Below, piece after piece: positions 46,062-58,400 of a stretch of 64,000 nucleotides of DNA; within the stretch, counting starts at the first letter, position 1; each line of letters starts with the position of its first letter. The notes beneath the pieces are model-generated. The model had not been told where the DNA came from and ran no database searches. It saw only the letters and a list, made by a program, of their open reading frames with translations. Made by a program: the position numbers and the translations under genes. Source of the DNA: Lanius collurio (taxonomy: Eukaryota; Chordata; Aves; Passeriformes; Laniidae); the NCBI GenBank assembly GCA_020086605.1, contig JACBWW010000015.1:13906218-13970217 (forward strand). The letters are read 5' to 3'.

Positions 46062-48720
46062 AGACTTTCCAAGAGATCATAATTTTACATCCTACAATGG
46101 CTACTGTAGGGTATTTCATCATTGTCTACAACACAGCACAGGATAAGATTTTTAATGAAGCCGTTAGTTGGGCTGCCCTGTAATTGAGGATACAACCAGC
46201 CCTGTTAGCTCTGACTCACCTGAACTCCTCTTACCTGGGGCAGATTGTTTGATGGGAAGATGAATGAAATGCCCCCAGACCTCCTCCTTCTGTCTGGTTC
46301 CTCATGTCTGAGATGCAGGGTGCTTACAGTGCGTTATTTGAGAGCGCTTTGTTCTTTTAATTTAAAACAGGAAATGTGGAATGTAGAAGATGCAAAAACT
46401 TCAAAGGCAGTTTCCATTGCCAAAGGAGTCACATTTAAACTCAAGTTCATTCTCTAGATTAAATATTCAAATCTGACAGAGTGAGAAGATGCTCACATCT
46501 TTGAGAGGATTGATGATTTCTAAGGGACAGAAGGATTCAGATTATGGCTGTAAATAGTGCAGTAAACTGAGCAGTACTGCTCTCCTTAAACTGGAGTTTA
46601 TTTTGAGCTCCTCAATTTGAAATGAATTTCTAGCAACACCACAGCTTTACAGATACAGAAAGAGTAGAAAACATGTTTCCTTTACCCTGATATACAGATC
46701 TGAGTACTACATTCCCTCTCTTTTCAAACTGCCATTTTCTTTGAAGTTTCCCGATATATTTCAGAGCTGATTTTAAATGTTCACATTAAAGTTTGGAAAA
46801 AGGAAGAATTCAAAAGCTGTAGACTAGATAGGGTTCCAAAAATGCACCTGTTTGCTGCTCTTTGTCTGCTTTGGTGTTCCTCCTGTCAGTTCTCAGTAGA
46901 CAGAAGTGAGCATTTCAATTAACTAGCATACACATTTTCCCAAATAAACAAGTTTTATAGAAATATTTTTCTCTTGGTGTTTCGACTGCCCACTCAGCAC
47001 ACACTTTAGGCATGCAATGGATGCTCTTTACCATTCTGCTGACTACTGCAACAATTCAAATACTTCAATTTAATGCAAAACAACACAGAAACATGATGTT
47101 CCTTGTGTCCACTCATCAGTCTCACTCACACTTTTAGATTTCAAACCCAGAAATTGGTATGTGTGGATTCACCTGTTTATAGGCAGTCATTTCCAAGCAG
47201 AATCAGCTCTTGAGACCTCACTTTTTATCACTGTTGGCCATATGGCACAATAGGGACAACCCACAGCAGAGGAGCAATAAGAAGGAGGAATGCTCTGTGT
47301 GAGATACCACTAATGTGTTCATCTTGTACTAGAATTAAATGGGATATGGCTCCACTAAGCCCACAGGTCTCCAATTTGATTTGAAAAATTCAAGATGACA
47401 ACTTAAATTTAAAAAGGCTCAAACTACATATTCATTTCTATATATACACATTCTCATCTTGGAATACTTAGAGCTTTACATATTTAAAAAAAGACTTGAC
47501 AACACTATAATTTTTCTGTTTTCCTCTATTTACTCCTCTTATTTTCCCTTTTCTTTGACAATCTCACTTCAATTTCCTTATGTTTCCTTTCCTCCTTTGT
47601 CCCGTTCCCTCTGTTTTTCTTCTGATGTTTTACCATTCATGTCCCTATTTTCCAGATTTTTTGTCTTCGTCATCTTTCTCTGTTCATGAACATCTCTGCT
47701 TTTAACAGTCAGAGCCAGCTCTCCTCTCTTCCCTCATTCCAAGATCTGAGCTGGCAAGCTGGAGTCTTTTTCACACTCCTCTGTACATAAAAGAAATACA
47801 GGAGATACATAAGCAGATGAGAAGCAAATATAGACCACTCAGAAAAAATAATTTGTCTGCATCTAATGTTTTTCTATCCATAGTCCACAAATAACTCAAA
47901 TGGTCCAACAGCAATAGGATCATGCCCTCTTAAGCACAGACTGGTCTACCACCAATTTCACAAACAACTGAGCAACAAGAATTGTTCTAATGCTAATACT
48001 AATTCAATACTCATTAAGCATTCTCTCTTCTGCTTTCTGAAAAATATAGTATTTTATTTTAAAATTGTATTTTATTGCTCCTAAGGAAATCTAGTGTGTA
48101 AGGCAATTTTGAAAATATTCCTCATTAGGAAACATAGGCAACACATGATTTTCTAAGTCTGTGCAGTATTTGGAAGTTACTTTTGCTAACAAACTTTTAA
48201 AAGATTCACCTCTGGACAGAAACTGGTCATCACCATAGATGCCCATTCTATAAAGCTCTGTATAATAAATAATAATTTGAGGCTATAAATGAATCTATAT
48301 TCCTAACTCAATAATGGTGGCTGATATTCCTTCCGGTGCTACCAACACAGCACAGCTGGGATAGCACGGTCTGTCAGGGGATGTTAGCAATAGTACACAA
48401 CCCATGTCTAAAGCAATCTAGTGCAAGTTGCTCACTAATTCTTAATGTGCACTGACAGCGCAAGCAATAAAAGCTCCCGAGCCAGTGTGGGATATGACTG
48501 CAGACCAGGTACACTATCCTGCTGCTGCTGAGGTTTTACTGCTCTAGTGACACAATATATCCCACTGGAAAAAGCCCCTGATATCCAGCACTTATCTGAG
48601 CCTTGGCTTCTGCATTGTGTTAAGCCAACATAACTCAACTCAAAAGGATAAGCAACTATTAAGGACACAGTGTCCAGAACAACAAAGTCACGGATAAGAC
48701 ATCCTCATCTTTGCAGAACA

Positions 48721-48790
48721 AAAATCAGCCAAACCAACCAGCCAAAACCCACACAACAACACAAGCCAAACCAACAAAACTCAAACCCAA
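48721..48790. repeat. CA/AACC-rich low-complexity tract
   Basis: About 70 bases made almost entirely of A and C with repeated ccaaacc and caaca words, in the gene-free 3' flank. Confidence 0.8.
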
Positions 48791-51700
48791 ATTCCCATAT
48801 CTTTTATCTCCTTGTCTCATTTCATCTTAATGGTACTGTTAACAATTGCAGGTAACCTCCTCTCCCTGTAAATGTATTCCCACTCAATACACAGCCCAAA
48901 CTGTGTATGCCATACTCACAGAGTGTATGGCTGTGCTTACTCAGTGAGAAAGATAAATAGGATTTCCTACACTTTTTTTTTCACTTGTTCAATCCAAACA
49001 TTTTGCTCTTATTTGTTGTTTTACAGCTGGAGCAGAACAGCAATGACTGTACTTCCCCATGGCTTGAACAAGGCTGACAATAGATGAAAGTTCCTGCTCA
49101 TGCTTTCCAGGCTGAAGGATCACTGGATCAGAAAAAATAAGTTAGAATAGACAGAGGTTCAAAGTTCAAAAAGCAGGACACATGACAAGCACTGTATCTT
49201 GAATGCCTGAGGTGAAGAAGCCTTTCCCACTGACAACCAGACTGGTACCTTGCACAGCTAATGGGAGCCACCACATAGCGGACAAAGGCAGCCAAGCCCG
49301 ACAGGAAAGGGGGCAGAAGCTCTTCCATAGACACAAGGAGTGCACCAGAGAAGAAAGAAGCCTCAGGTCTAATACCAACATATTCTGATTTACCCTTGGA
49401 AAATCCAAAAATCCACATGACACCCCCATTATGCAATCTGATTTATCAGACAGGACAATGCAGACAAAATTGTTCTGACAGGAAGATAGGAGTTCCTTTA
49501 ATCTTTCACTTTCCAGACAAATTATCCCTAATTAGTACCTGGGTCCAGTTATTTATGCATACAAACCAGAGCTTAAATTTTCTCTATCATAGAAGCGCCC
49601 TATTCCCAAACACCTGGATAGCAGGAGCACACACAGATGTCCCTCCAGCCACCAACCCTTCCCTCCAGGCTGGCCACAGCCACCCCACACCCAACACACC
49701 CTCTATAAAAGGATCTCAACCTCTCTCTCTCCATGGCTATTCTCTAAAAATTCAGGATATTGCCTAGAAAGAGCCTTCTTCCTATCACGCTGGCTTTTGG
49801 TAGCAGCAATAAAGGTGAAAAAAAAGACACTGCTCCACAGGCAATGCATAGCTGTGTGATAAACAGGAAGAAATTATCCTAGTCATAAATAAATGAAGTG
49901 ACAGTAGTAATATCTCATGCTAAACCAAAATTTACCTTTCCTACGTTTTAGGACACTTCTCCTGTACTTGGTAAGAGCTATAGAGATGACTGACTGTATG
50001 TAGTATTTTCCTCTCCATGCAGTATTTTTCCTCTCCAGGAGGGATGGCTATTTCAACCTGCTCTTCTTACAAAATGTGGAAAACCTATTTTCAGTGTAAC
50101 CCTTGTTTCTCTGCCAGCTCAGAATGTAAATTTTGCACTAGTCTTGGAAAGCAACATGGTTTTCTGAGAGCCACTCCCATTTGGAAGCCTGCTGTAGGAT
50201 GTGGCACATCCTCTGACGTCTGTGTTTGGTAGCAAGAGCATTCCACTGCCTAAGTTTCCATCTCACATCCTCTTAGGCATTTTCCAGCATCCGGCCAATG
50301 TGCACTGAAGAGTGAGCAATTGAGAGTTCAAGCAAATAATATGGAGGAACGTATAATAAGCCCCTAGGAATGCATCCAGCTACAGTTATACTCCATGAAG
50401 GTTAGAGGCCCAGTTCTTCCTCATTTAAATCTGATATTGAAGGAATTCATAGTGCTTTATCCAAGCTACTAATTTGCAATTTTACTGCAAACAATTTACA
50501 ATCAAATGAAGTGAAAGCTAGAAGCAAAGAGTACATTAATGACCTAATTTTTCTTTTGCGTTTCTCTTCATTTTATCTTTCAGTGAAGACCAATCTTAAA
50601 AAGTGGATAATTGGCCAGTAAATAAATACAATTTTTTTTCTTTTAATTATTACTGCGTAAAATTTGAATTGCTGGTATGAACTTCAGTGCTGTCTTCTGC
50701 TGAGGACAGTCCTGTATGACCCACCTCCGGCAACAGAAATTGAGATTAACGACATTATTTTTCAGACTGAAAATTCATGCCCTAACAAAGTAGTACAAAA
50801 ATGCATCACAGTGTCTGAAAAAAAAACTTTAGTGTTCTGGGCTAGATATATGTAATTTGTAAATTATGCAGCCATGTGCATGCTAAGATGCTTCTTAAAA
50901 ATACAGTAACTATTCTTTCAAAAGCATAGTAGCAATGTCAAAGCAGCTTTTGTAAAACTCCACTGGATCTTTCTCTACACCAGGTGCAGCTAAGCCAGCG
51001 AATTACTGTTTTCTTATGTTTAGAGGCAATCTAAAGGCACTGGTGAAGCACCAAACCTCAGTCTAGGGGAAGGAGCTAGGACAGGTGGTTGTTTCACAGA
51101 ACAGTGGTCAGTCAGAGCATTGCTCCTAAGAGAGATGCCCTGCTGCCCTGTGGAACTGGCTCTAGTGGTGAGTTGATCTGCTGAGACAGCTGGAGAACTC
51201 ACATTTTTAGAAACAGTTAATTTTCTGGAGGTTTACTGAGCTGAGCTGGCTCAAGGGGGTCAGTTAGCTGCCAGCACAGGGGAAGCAAGTGGCCAGGAGC
51301 AAGGCAGGTCTGCCACTCCCAGCATCCTGATGAGATGTTAAAACCTCAGGAGACACTGAGTTAGGTGAATATCTCAAAAGGTGTCAGGGAAAGCGGAAGT
51401 GCCACACTCATCTAAACTCCTGCCATTCCCACATCTCCTATGTCATTTATTCCCATGCTCTCCTGGCACCCAGACTCCTTAAACCTCCCTGGCAACAGTA
51501 ATCAGTCAGGTCAGCTTAGGAGTCACATTCTCTGGCCAGCTTAACTATCCCAGCAAACACCTGGGATATAACACCGGACCAGACTGGGCTACTTTCCTTA
51601 GAGAAGTGTTTAGAAGTTTTGCCTCAACTTAGTTGTCCACATCTAGGCAATTAGCACTCACTGAACACCAATCTATGTGCTGCTGGTAGGGAAAGAAAGA

Positions 51701-52528
51701 ACACTTCTGGAGGAAATGGAGTGAGACCTGTGCTCAAGACACCGTAGGCTGTGCACACTCAACACCACCTTTGCAGAGGAGACGACTCAAACACCAACAA
51801 AGTACTCTCAAATCCATCTCTGTGCCCAGTCTTGCTCATTTCCATGATGATGCCATGTGGGAAAGCAGGAGGAGCAGAAACTGCACGTGCTGCATGGACA
51901 TTGTTCAGTGCCTGCAGTGGAACCCACTTGTTTCACCTCCAGGTGTAGCTGCACATTGTCTGCTCATTATGAGCCCAAAGGGAATGCACAGCAAGAACCT
52001 GCAGTTACAGAGCTTGATCCCAGCATGGAGGAACAAGTCTGAGCTCTGCTTAAGATGTAAAATTGCAAGACACTGAGACACATAATTGGGCAGAAAGCTG
52101 GGCCTGGCCCAACTCGACTGAGTAAGGTAAATCAATATTCCATAAAGGAGAGAAAGCAGGAAGGTAAAAAGAAGTTTGGTTTGCAGAACACGCTGTGTAC
52201 AATGCCTTGAAATTGAATTGCTTTCTTCTTCTAGCTAAGCAAACACAGAACAAAGCATTCATTTGAACAGAAGCATATGACAAAAACCCAAGGAGCAACA
52301 AGCACTTCCCGTATGCATACTCCTAAGCTGACAAAAGAGACAGTGGGAACCTGTACAGCTGAATCAAGCATTAGTACCCAGAAAGAAAACAGGTCTTGTT
52401 GGGCTGAGAAAAAAAGAACTGAATTCAGATAACTTGTTAGGACATTAAACACTACACCACTGAACAAAGAACAGACACAACTTTCAACATCCAGATACCG
52501 GTCAAATAGGCCAAATTATTTTCAGGAC

Positions 52529-52850
52529 TGAATCATAAAATGGTTTAGGTTGGAGAGGACCTTTAAACTTCATCTCATCCAACCCCCCTGTGACAGGCAG
52601 GGACATCACTCACTAGATCAGGTTGCTCAAAGCCCCATCCAACCTGACTTTGAACATTTCCAACAAAGCTACATCCACAACTTCACTGGGCAACCTGTTT
52701 CAGTGTCGAACCACTCTCATCATAAAAAAATTTCTTCTTTATGTCAAATCCAATTCTACTCTCTTTTAGTTTAAAACCATTGCTCCTTGTCTTGTCACTA
52801 CAAGCCTTGGTAAAAAGTCTCTCTCAATCTTTCTTGTAAATCCTCTTTAT
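52529..52850 (-). mobile_element. CR1 LINE 3'-end copy, antisense
   Basis: Read on the minus strand it begins upstream in the 3' UTR and ends with the CR1 tail (tttatgattca at the plus-strand left edge). Plus-strand landmarks are tggtttaggttggagaggac, catctcatccaacccccctg, ctagatcaggttgctcaaag, tgggcaacctgtttcagtg and ccattgctccttgtcttgtc. It is degenerate and 5'-truncated; the limit near 52850 is approximate. Confidence 0.9.
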
Positions 52851-55334
52851 ATTTTATCTCACTACTGTTCTTACTGAAAAACGCTTTGAGGAATAGGCCA
52901 AGGAAATGCAGACTGGTAAAATAACCCAAATGCCTTAGAGTAAAGCAAATCCCACACCAGGACTTAGGAAGGCAGCAGTCTCAGCTACAGATATAAAGAG
53001 GATACAACTTGAAAACCATAAGCAAATGTATGAGACAGATATTAAGAGAAGGGACATATTGTATTGTGCAGGATCGCTCACCCTTGCACAGAACCAGCCA
53101 AGTGAACAGCAGCAGCAGTGAAGGCGAGCAGTGCTCATTCAGCTACAGAGGGTGTGTGAGCTGCGTGCCTTCCAGCTGTGTGCCCTCCTAAGGGGGAGCA
53201 CTCAGGGAGGCAGCAACGCTGATCATTAGCTCCCACCACAAAATACTTGGCAAAGACAGGGAGGAAAAGGCTGCTGCAGTTTTAAATTAGCTTTTGCACT
53301 CTACTGCTCATCTCGTAGCTGCTTCATGGTGGTTCAGCCTTCCAGGGCAAGGCAGTGGAGCTGAAAGATGGCAACTGCCAGTGGCCCCAAGGCTTAATAC
53401 AGCAGTCACAGGCTACCATAGGTTTTCCTCAGGTACAGAGATTACTCAGACATCCTTCTCTTCCCACCTTCCTTTCCTTGCAATCACCTTTGAATGCAAA
53501 ACTGTTAACCTGAAAGCTGTCCACTACCCAATAAACTTTTCAATAATTTCTCTGTGCTAATGTGTTCCAAGAGTTTAAATTAGCTAACTTGCATTTTGGC
53601 ATCAGAGTAGGGCAGAAAACTTTCAGCAATGACCTGCGGAAAGTATTTGTGAAAGACAAATTTGCCAAGTGCTTTGGCAACAAATTACCAAATTAAAGAT
53701 TAGGCTGCACAAGCAGAGGCATAAGCAAAAGATGTATATAGGAAAGGATCATTTTAGGACTATGCATTCAGTGCCAATCACCTTAATGTGGAAGCATAAA
53801 TAAAAGGATTCACAGGGCAGACATCCAAAGAGTCCAACAGACCTAAAAGGAAGAGGACATAAGAACAGCTTACAAAAAAATCTACAAATATTTGAAGACA
53901 TGAAACTAGTAAATCTGTGGGTTAAAATAAAGGGAAGTATTTAAGCATTAACAGGAAGAAATCAAGAAAAGTCAGATCATTGGGAAAAAGTTGCTTCACA
54001 GTAAAATATAATAGGCAGTGGAATGTTTTCCCCCAAGCAAGCAGCTGAAGTTTGGAGAACCTTGGCTTTAAAAGCACATAAAAGAAAAAAAAAACAAAAC
54101 AAAATTGCAATTTAGATTCAAAACTTGGAAAACATATAAGGCTGTAAATCATTGAGAAGTGTACAAGTTCTTAAAGTCTTCCGCAAGGAAGGAGACAGAA
54201 TATGCCATGGGATAGAAATACAGGCCTAAAGCTTTCCCCACTTGCAGTAAGCAATTCTCTTTCCTTTCTTTGCCAAGCCAATATCGACTTTTTCTACCAT
54301 GCAACAAAGAGGGACATGTTCTAGTGATGTGCAATTACTCTTTGGAATGCAAACTGTACTTCCAACAAGCTGCTGTAATCTCAATGGTAGTCTCTAATGG
54401 AAGTTGTCTGCTTTTTCCCATTTCCATTGGGATGGCAGCCTATGATGCAACTCCGCTGTCAAGTCTGGCCTTGACTGTTCCCCTGAGATAACAGACCCAT
54501 TCAGTGTGTTGAAAGAGTCATTTTAAGAAACATAGAAACATAAGTACTTTATCCCTGCTTGACTCCATGCCAAGGGAATCACAGAGAAACCTTGGGATGT
54601 TTCTGTGCTAAATATTATGTAACAACTACTTCTCTCATTTGAAATTCTCAGTTGTTTAACAAAACAAAAAACCACACACCCTCCCCTCCTGATAATTAGA
54701 AAGTCTTCACTTTCATGGTCTACTAGAAACTGCCACAATGTAATAAGATTTCTCAGTTTCTTTCTCTTCCTCTCCTACAAGTGCAGGACTTTTGGTTTTT
54801 GAGCAAACTTGATTTGTTTTCTCCTTGTTTCTTACGTAATAATGTAGTGAGAGCTGCTCCCTTCTGAACCCCTACTCTATGTCATTAAGAACAGCTCTGT
54901 GCTACTTTTAAGCACCAACATCCTTTAATCCCTTCATTAATTTAAATATATTCTGAAAGACACTTAGTTCTCTACTGGGACTCCAAAAGAACCGCTCTAA
55001 GAGGAGAGTCCAATACAGGCTTTCTAACTGCAAAGAGAACTGTCACACTTGTTCCCAGCAAGCATCAAAACTGGTGGGTGTTTCTGCTGCAAAGCAAAAT
55101 ACCAACCTTTTCTAGCTCAGCTGCAAGACCAAGGGCTGCAAAAGAAAGCCCATTTCTCATGACTCATTTTTGGAAAAATCTCACAGGTCTAGCAACATTG
55201 AAGTCTGCAAGTGCCAGTTCAAAAAGCTGAAATCTTCCTTTTTTTTTTTTTTTTTAATGGAAGCTTGAAAGGGTTTCTGGAAAGTAAAGAAGTGCCGCTT
55301 ACAGAATATAGCCAAAAGTTCTCAGCCAAAGATC
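52851..55334. other. Gene-free 3' flank, between CR1 and MIR-like element
   Basis: Nothing recognised apart from the T run at 55239. Confidence 0.75.
55239..55255. repeat. Poly(T) run of 17
   Basis: A T run in the downstream flank, about 80 bp before the MIR-like element. Confidence 0.93.
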
Positions 55335-55480
55335 TCCAGAGGCTTTAAAGAAATACCAGTATCATTATCCTCATTTTACAGATAGAAAAGTGAAAACATG
55401 AGAAGGTAATGACAATGTCAAGGTCATCAATTCAACTCAGATTTCCTGAGATTGTTCACTGAGACACAGATCCATTCTTT
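55335..55480 (+). mobile_element. Probable ancient MIR/CORE-like SINE
   Basis: The segment around 55345-55445 follows the MIR consensus as I remember it: a ctttaaag block, atcattatcctcattttacagat, then a gaaaagtgaaaacatgagaaggtaatgac region and caaggtcatc. The conserved core, including the cattttacagat motif, is clear; the ends are eroded and the limits are estimates. Confidence 0.6.
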
Positions 55481-58400
55481 ATCTAGATTTATTTAACATG
55501 TAATGAAATAGTTGCAGAGAACTTGGCCTTGTTCTGAAAACATAAAAATTAGCTTGTAATATTGTTTTTTTCTATACAAAAATCAAAATTATATACACTG
55601 CTTTCCTCACTCTCTACTTAGTTTTGACTGAAGAGTCATTAGAGAGAACAAATGAACTTAGCAAAATGAGCACATTACTTAAGGCTTCTACAATATAATT
55701 GTATTTTAAATTCTAGGGTGAAATTTCTGACCTAACTGAAGCTTATACTGATTTCAGTCAGGCAAGGTTTTCACCCGTAATATGCGGTAAAAGGGAAGAA
55801 AGACAACTTTGTAAAGGCACTTTAAAGAAGTACGACATTCAAAGGGGAGAAAAGTTAAGTGAATGAAGTATTTCATGTAAACTCAGTGAGCTCATTTCCC
55901 AGATGAGCCAGATATCTGCTGAGCTTGCCTTGAAGGGCAAAAAGCAAAGATGGCTTCACCTCCTAAATGTGGCCTGGGGCACAGTTAGGATGATTTACCT
56001 TAAGAGAGTTTAAATGCCCTTGCCTTATTCGGACTGAAGATCACATCTTGTGACAGCCAAAGACACTGAGACACTGAGTTTGGATCTGAACCTGGCCCCA
56101 AATCTCCAGAATAAAATAGAAAAGGCACATCACAAACATCTGAAAAGAATAACAGTCTCTTCTCAAAAAGCTATTAAAGAATGAGTTTGCTAAATGTGAG
56201 GGGGCAGTAATAGTAATTAAAAAGAATCTATTAATTGAAAAGCTGACATTTTCTTGTGCAATATCTGACACCTACAAGCAAATAATTACAAGAAAGCATA
56301 AGTAAAGAGTGTCAGCCTGATATAAGCAATAAAAACAACCTCGTACATGAGAAAAGTTTCCAAGTAAAGTCTTCAAGACATTGTGGAAGACAAAGAAATA
56401 CTTAAAGACTGGGAAAATGCGGATACACGGAGTAGGAAAAGGAGAACACAGAGATTCAGATTTCACTGCACCTAACTGTCATTGCTGGCAAGGAAACAGA
56501 ACGAAGATTTGTTGTTCTACTGGCATGGAAAAGATAGCAAGGTGAAGTAGCAGTCAACACAAATGACAATCCAAACTCTGTGACATTATTAGAAGCTATC
56601 AATGGTGCCCTGACCTATGTCATGCAACACTTCCCTAGTGAACCAAAGGGAATGTGAGTAACATAAAGCATGCACATACCCAGTTGAAAAACTGTATTTG
56701 AGGATCATCACTAGCTCGTTGTCTTACTAAAACTCATAGTGAGCAGTCATTTCACTAATGCCTTGAGTGGTGTAATACACTTGCTGTGTGTGCAGACAAG
56801 GAAAGTTGAAAAGGGCAAAAACTGATGGAGATCAGGTACGGAATCCAAAACAAACCTAAGAAAATGGAGAAGTGGTCTGAAATAAATAGGAGTGCCTCAG
56901 TAAAGACAAACACTAAGTGCTATACTTCACTTGTCACTGAGCTGAAGGTCACAACCCTCAACTGCACAAATACCGGATGTCCAGCCAGGAGACAGAAGAC
57001 AACCTGGGGGGTTAGAATGGCTCTGAAATCAAACATCAATCAAGACTGTCACACTGTTAGGAGAAGAAAATAACTCTCCTAAACATTACAGCATTGAGAG
57101 CTAACAAACCTCCCCTGAAGTAGTTTGCTCAGTTTAGTATTCTACATTTCAAAAAATCCACCAACTGTACACCACTTAGAATTTAGAGGTGAGAAAACAA
57201 GGATGAGAAATGTCTGGAGAGAAGACTCTTTGAGCAAATGCTGAAAGAATGAGAGATGCTCCATCTGAGGAGAAGAGATACTGAGAAATCAGCTAATATA
57301 TATATACATGTATATGAAGTGCTGATGCAAAGAGGAAGAAGTAAAATATCCTCTCTGTTCAGTGATATAAGAAACCACCAGCAAATTTAATATGCTTGCT
57401 TAATTTTCACAACAGAAATCCCTCTGAAAAGGTTAGATAAACATTAGTAGCAATGTTTGAGGTACAGCGGAACTGCCCTGGAGATAGGGATTAAACACAA
57501 ACTTGAGGTCCCTATTTTTACATGATTTTTATGATAAATCCTAGGTTTTAGAACACTGCATATGATTCACTCACTAGGCATATGTGTCATTTACAAATGA
57601 CTATTTTCAATGTGTTTTCTCTCTCTAGAAAACACAGCAATTTTCTTGACTCTGATTTGTGATATTCCCCCCACAGTTTCTATCTACAGAAGCATTTAAT
57701 TTAGAACTTTGCACATCAGACATGCACATTTGAACAGTATGCAGTATTCATGACACTATCCTGGCTGAGTGAGGCATGGAGCCAATGATACTCTGAGAGC
57801 GTAGGCAAGGGAGAAACAGGAGGGAGCAGAGTCAGCAGTGCTTGTGGAGGGAGGGGAATGTAGGCTGGGAAGAGAAAAATGAAAACGACCTAGGGCTAGC
57901 CAGAAGAGACCAGAGAGTAAAGAATTTCAAAGTTAGGGCAACACTCCAAGTTTAAAGGAAGAAAGCGATCTGTCCTGTTAAAACACCCCACTAAACATGC
58001 TGGTTTGCCTTTTCGTGGTTTTTTTTTCTTTCCTCCTCTCCCCACCTCCTCCCCCCACCCTGGGCCAGGATAACTGGAGTACAGAACCATGTTTATACTT
58101 GTTCTACTTATTGAACAGGATCTTAAAATTGTGTGAGGTGGAGGCGGGACTGATGATGAGCTGTCAAAGAAACTGGAAACCAGAAATAATCAAATATGAG
58201 TTTCACTGGAAATTGAAGTCAGAGCAGCTTTTGAGGGTTTCACTTTTTGCAAGGGTCTGCAAACAGGAGCTTCGCTGTAAACCAACATTTCATTTAGAAC
58301 TTCTTTCCCAATGGTAGATTTCCCATGCCTTCTATCTTCCTAAGAGAAAGGCTAGAGAAGACCATGAAAGTATTAAAATTTCCACTCCCTTCTTACGCAC

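Larger units (their letters stand above)
41671..52528. other. Gene-free 3' flank, proximal part
   Basis: No exon with convincing splice sites and no recognised protein family. Contains the G-quadruplex motif at 46036 and the A/C-rich tract at 48721. Open frames of 80 to 123 codons (for example 49396-49767 on + and 49128-49436 on -) show no domain. Other AATAAA words near 42060 and 42112 are not tied to a gene. Confidence 0.75.

Noticed and set aside
49128..49436. 102-codon minus-strand frame with hydrophobic segments
   Set aside because: Looks protein-like at first sight, but overlaps another open minus frame of similar length and has no recognisable domain; treated as chance.
58028..58065. 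C-rich stretch as a minus-strand G-quadruplex
   Set aside because: Only three runs of three or more G on the minus strand within short loops; the fourth run is too short or too distant for a convincing motif.
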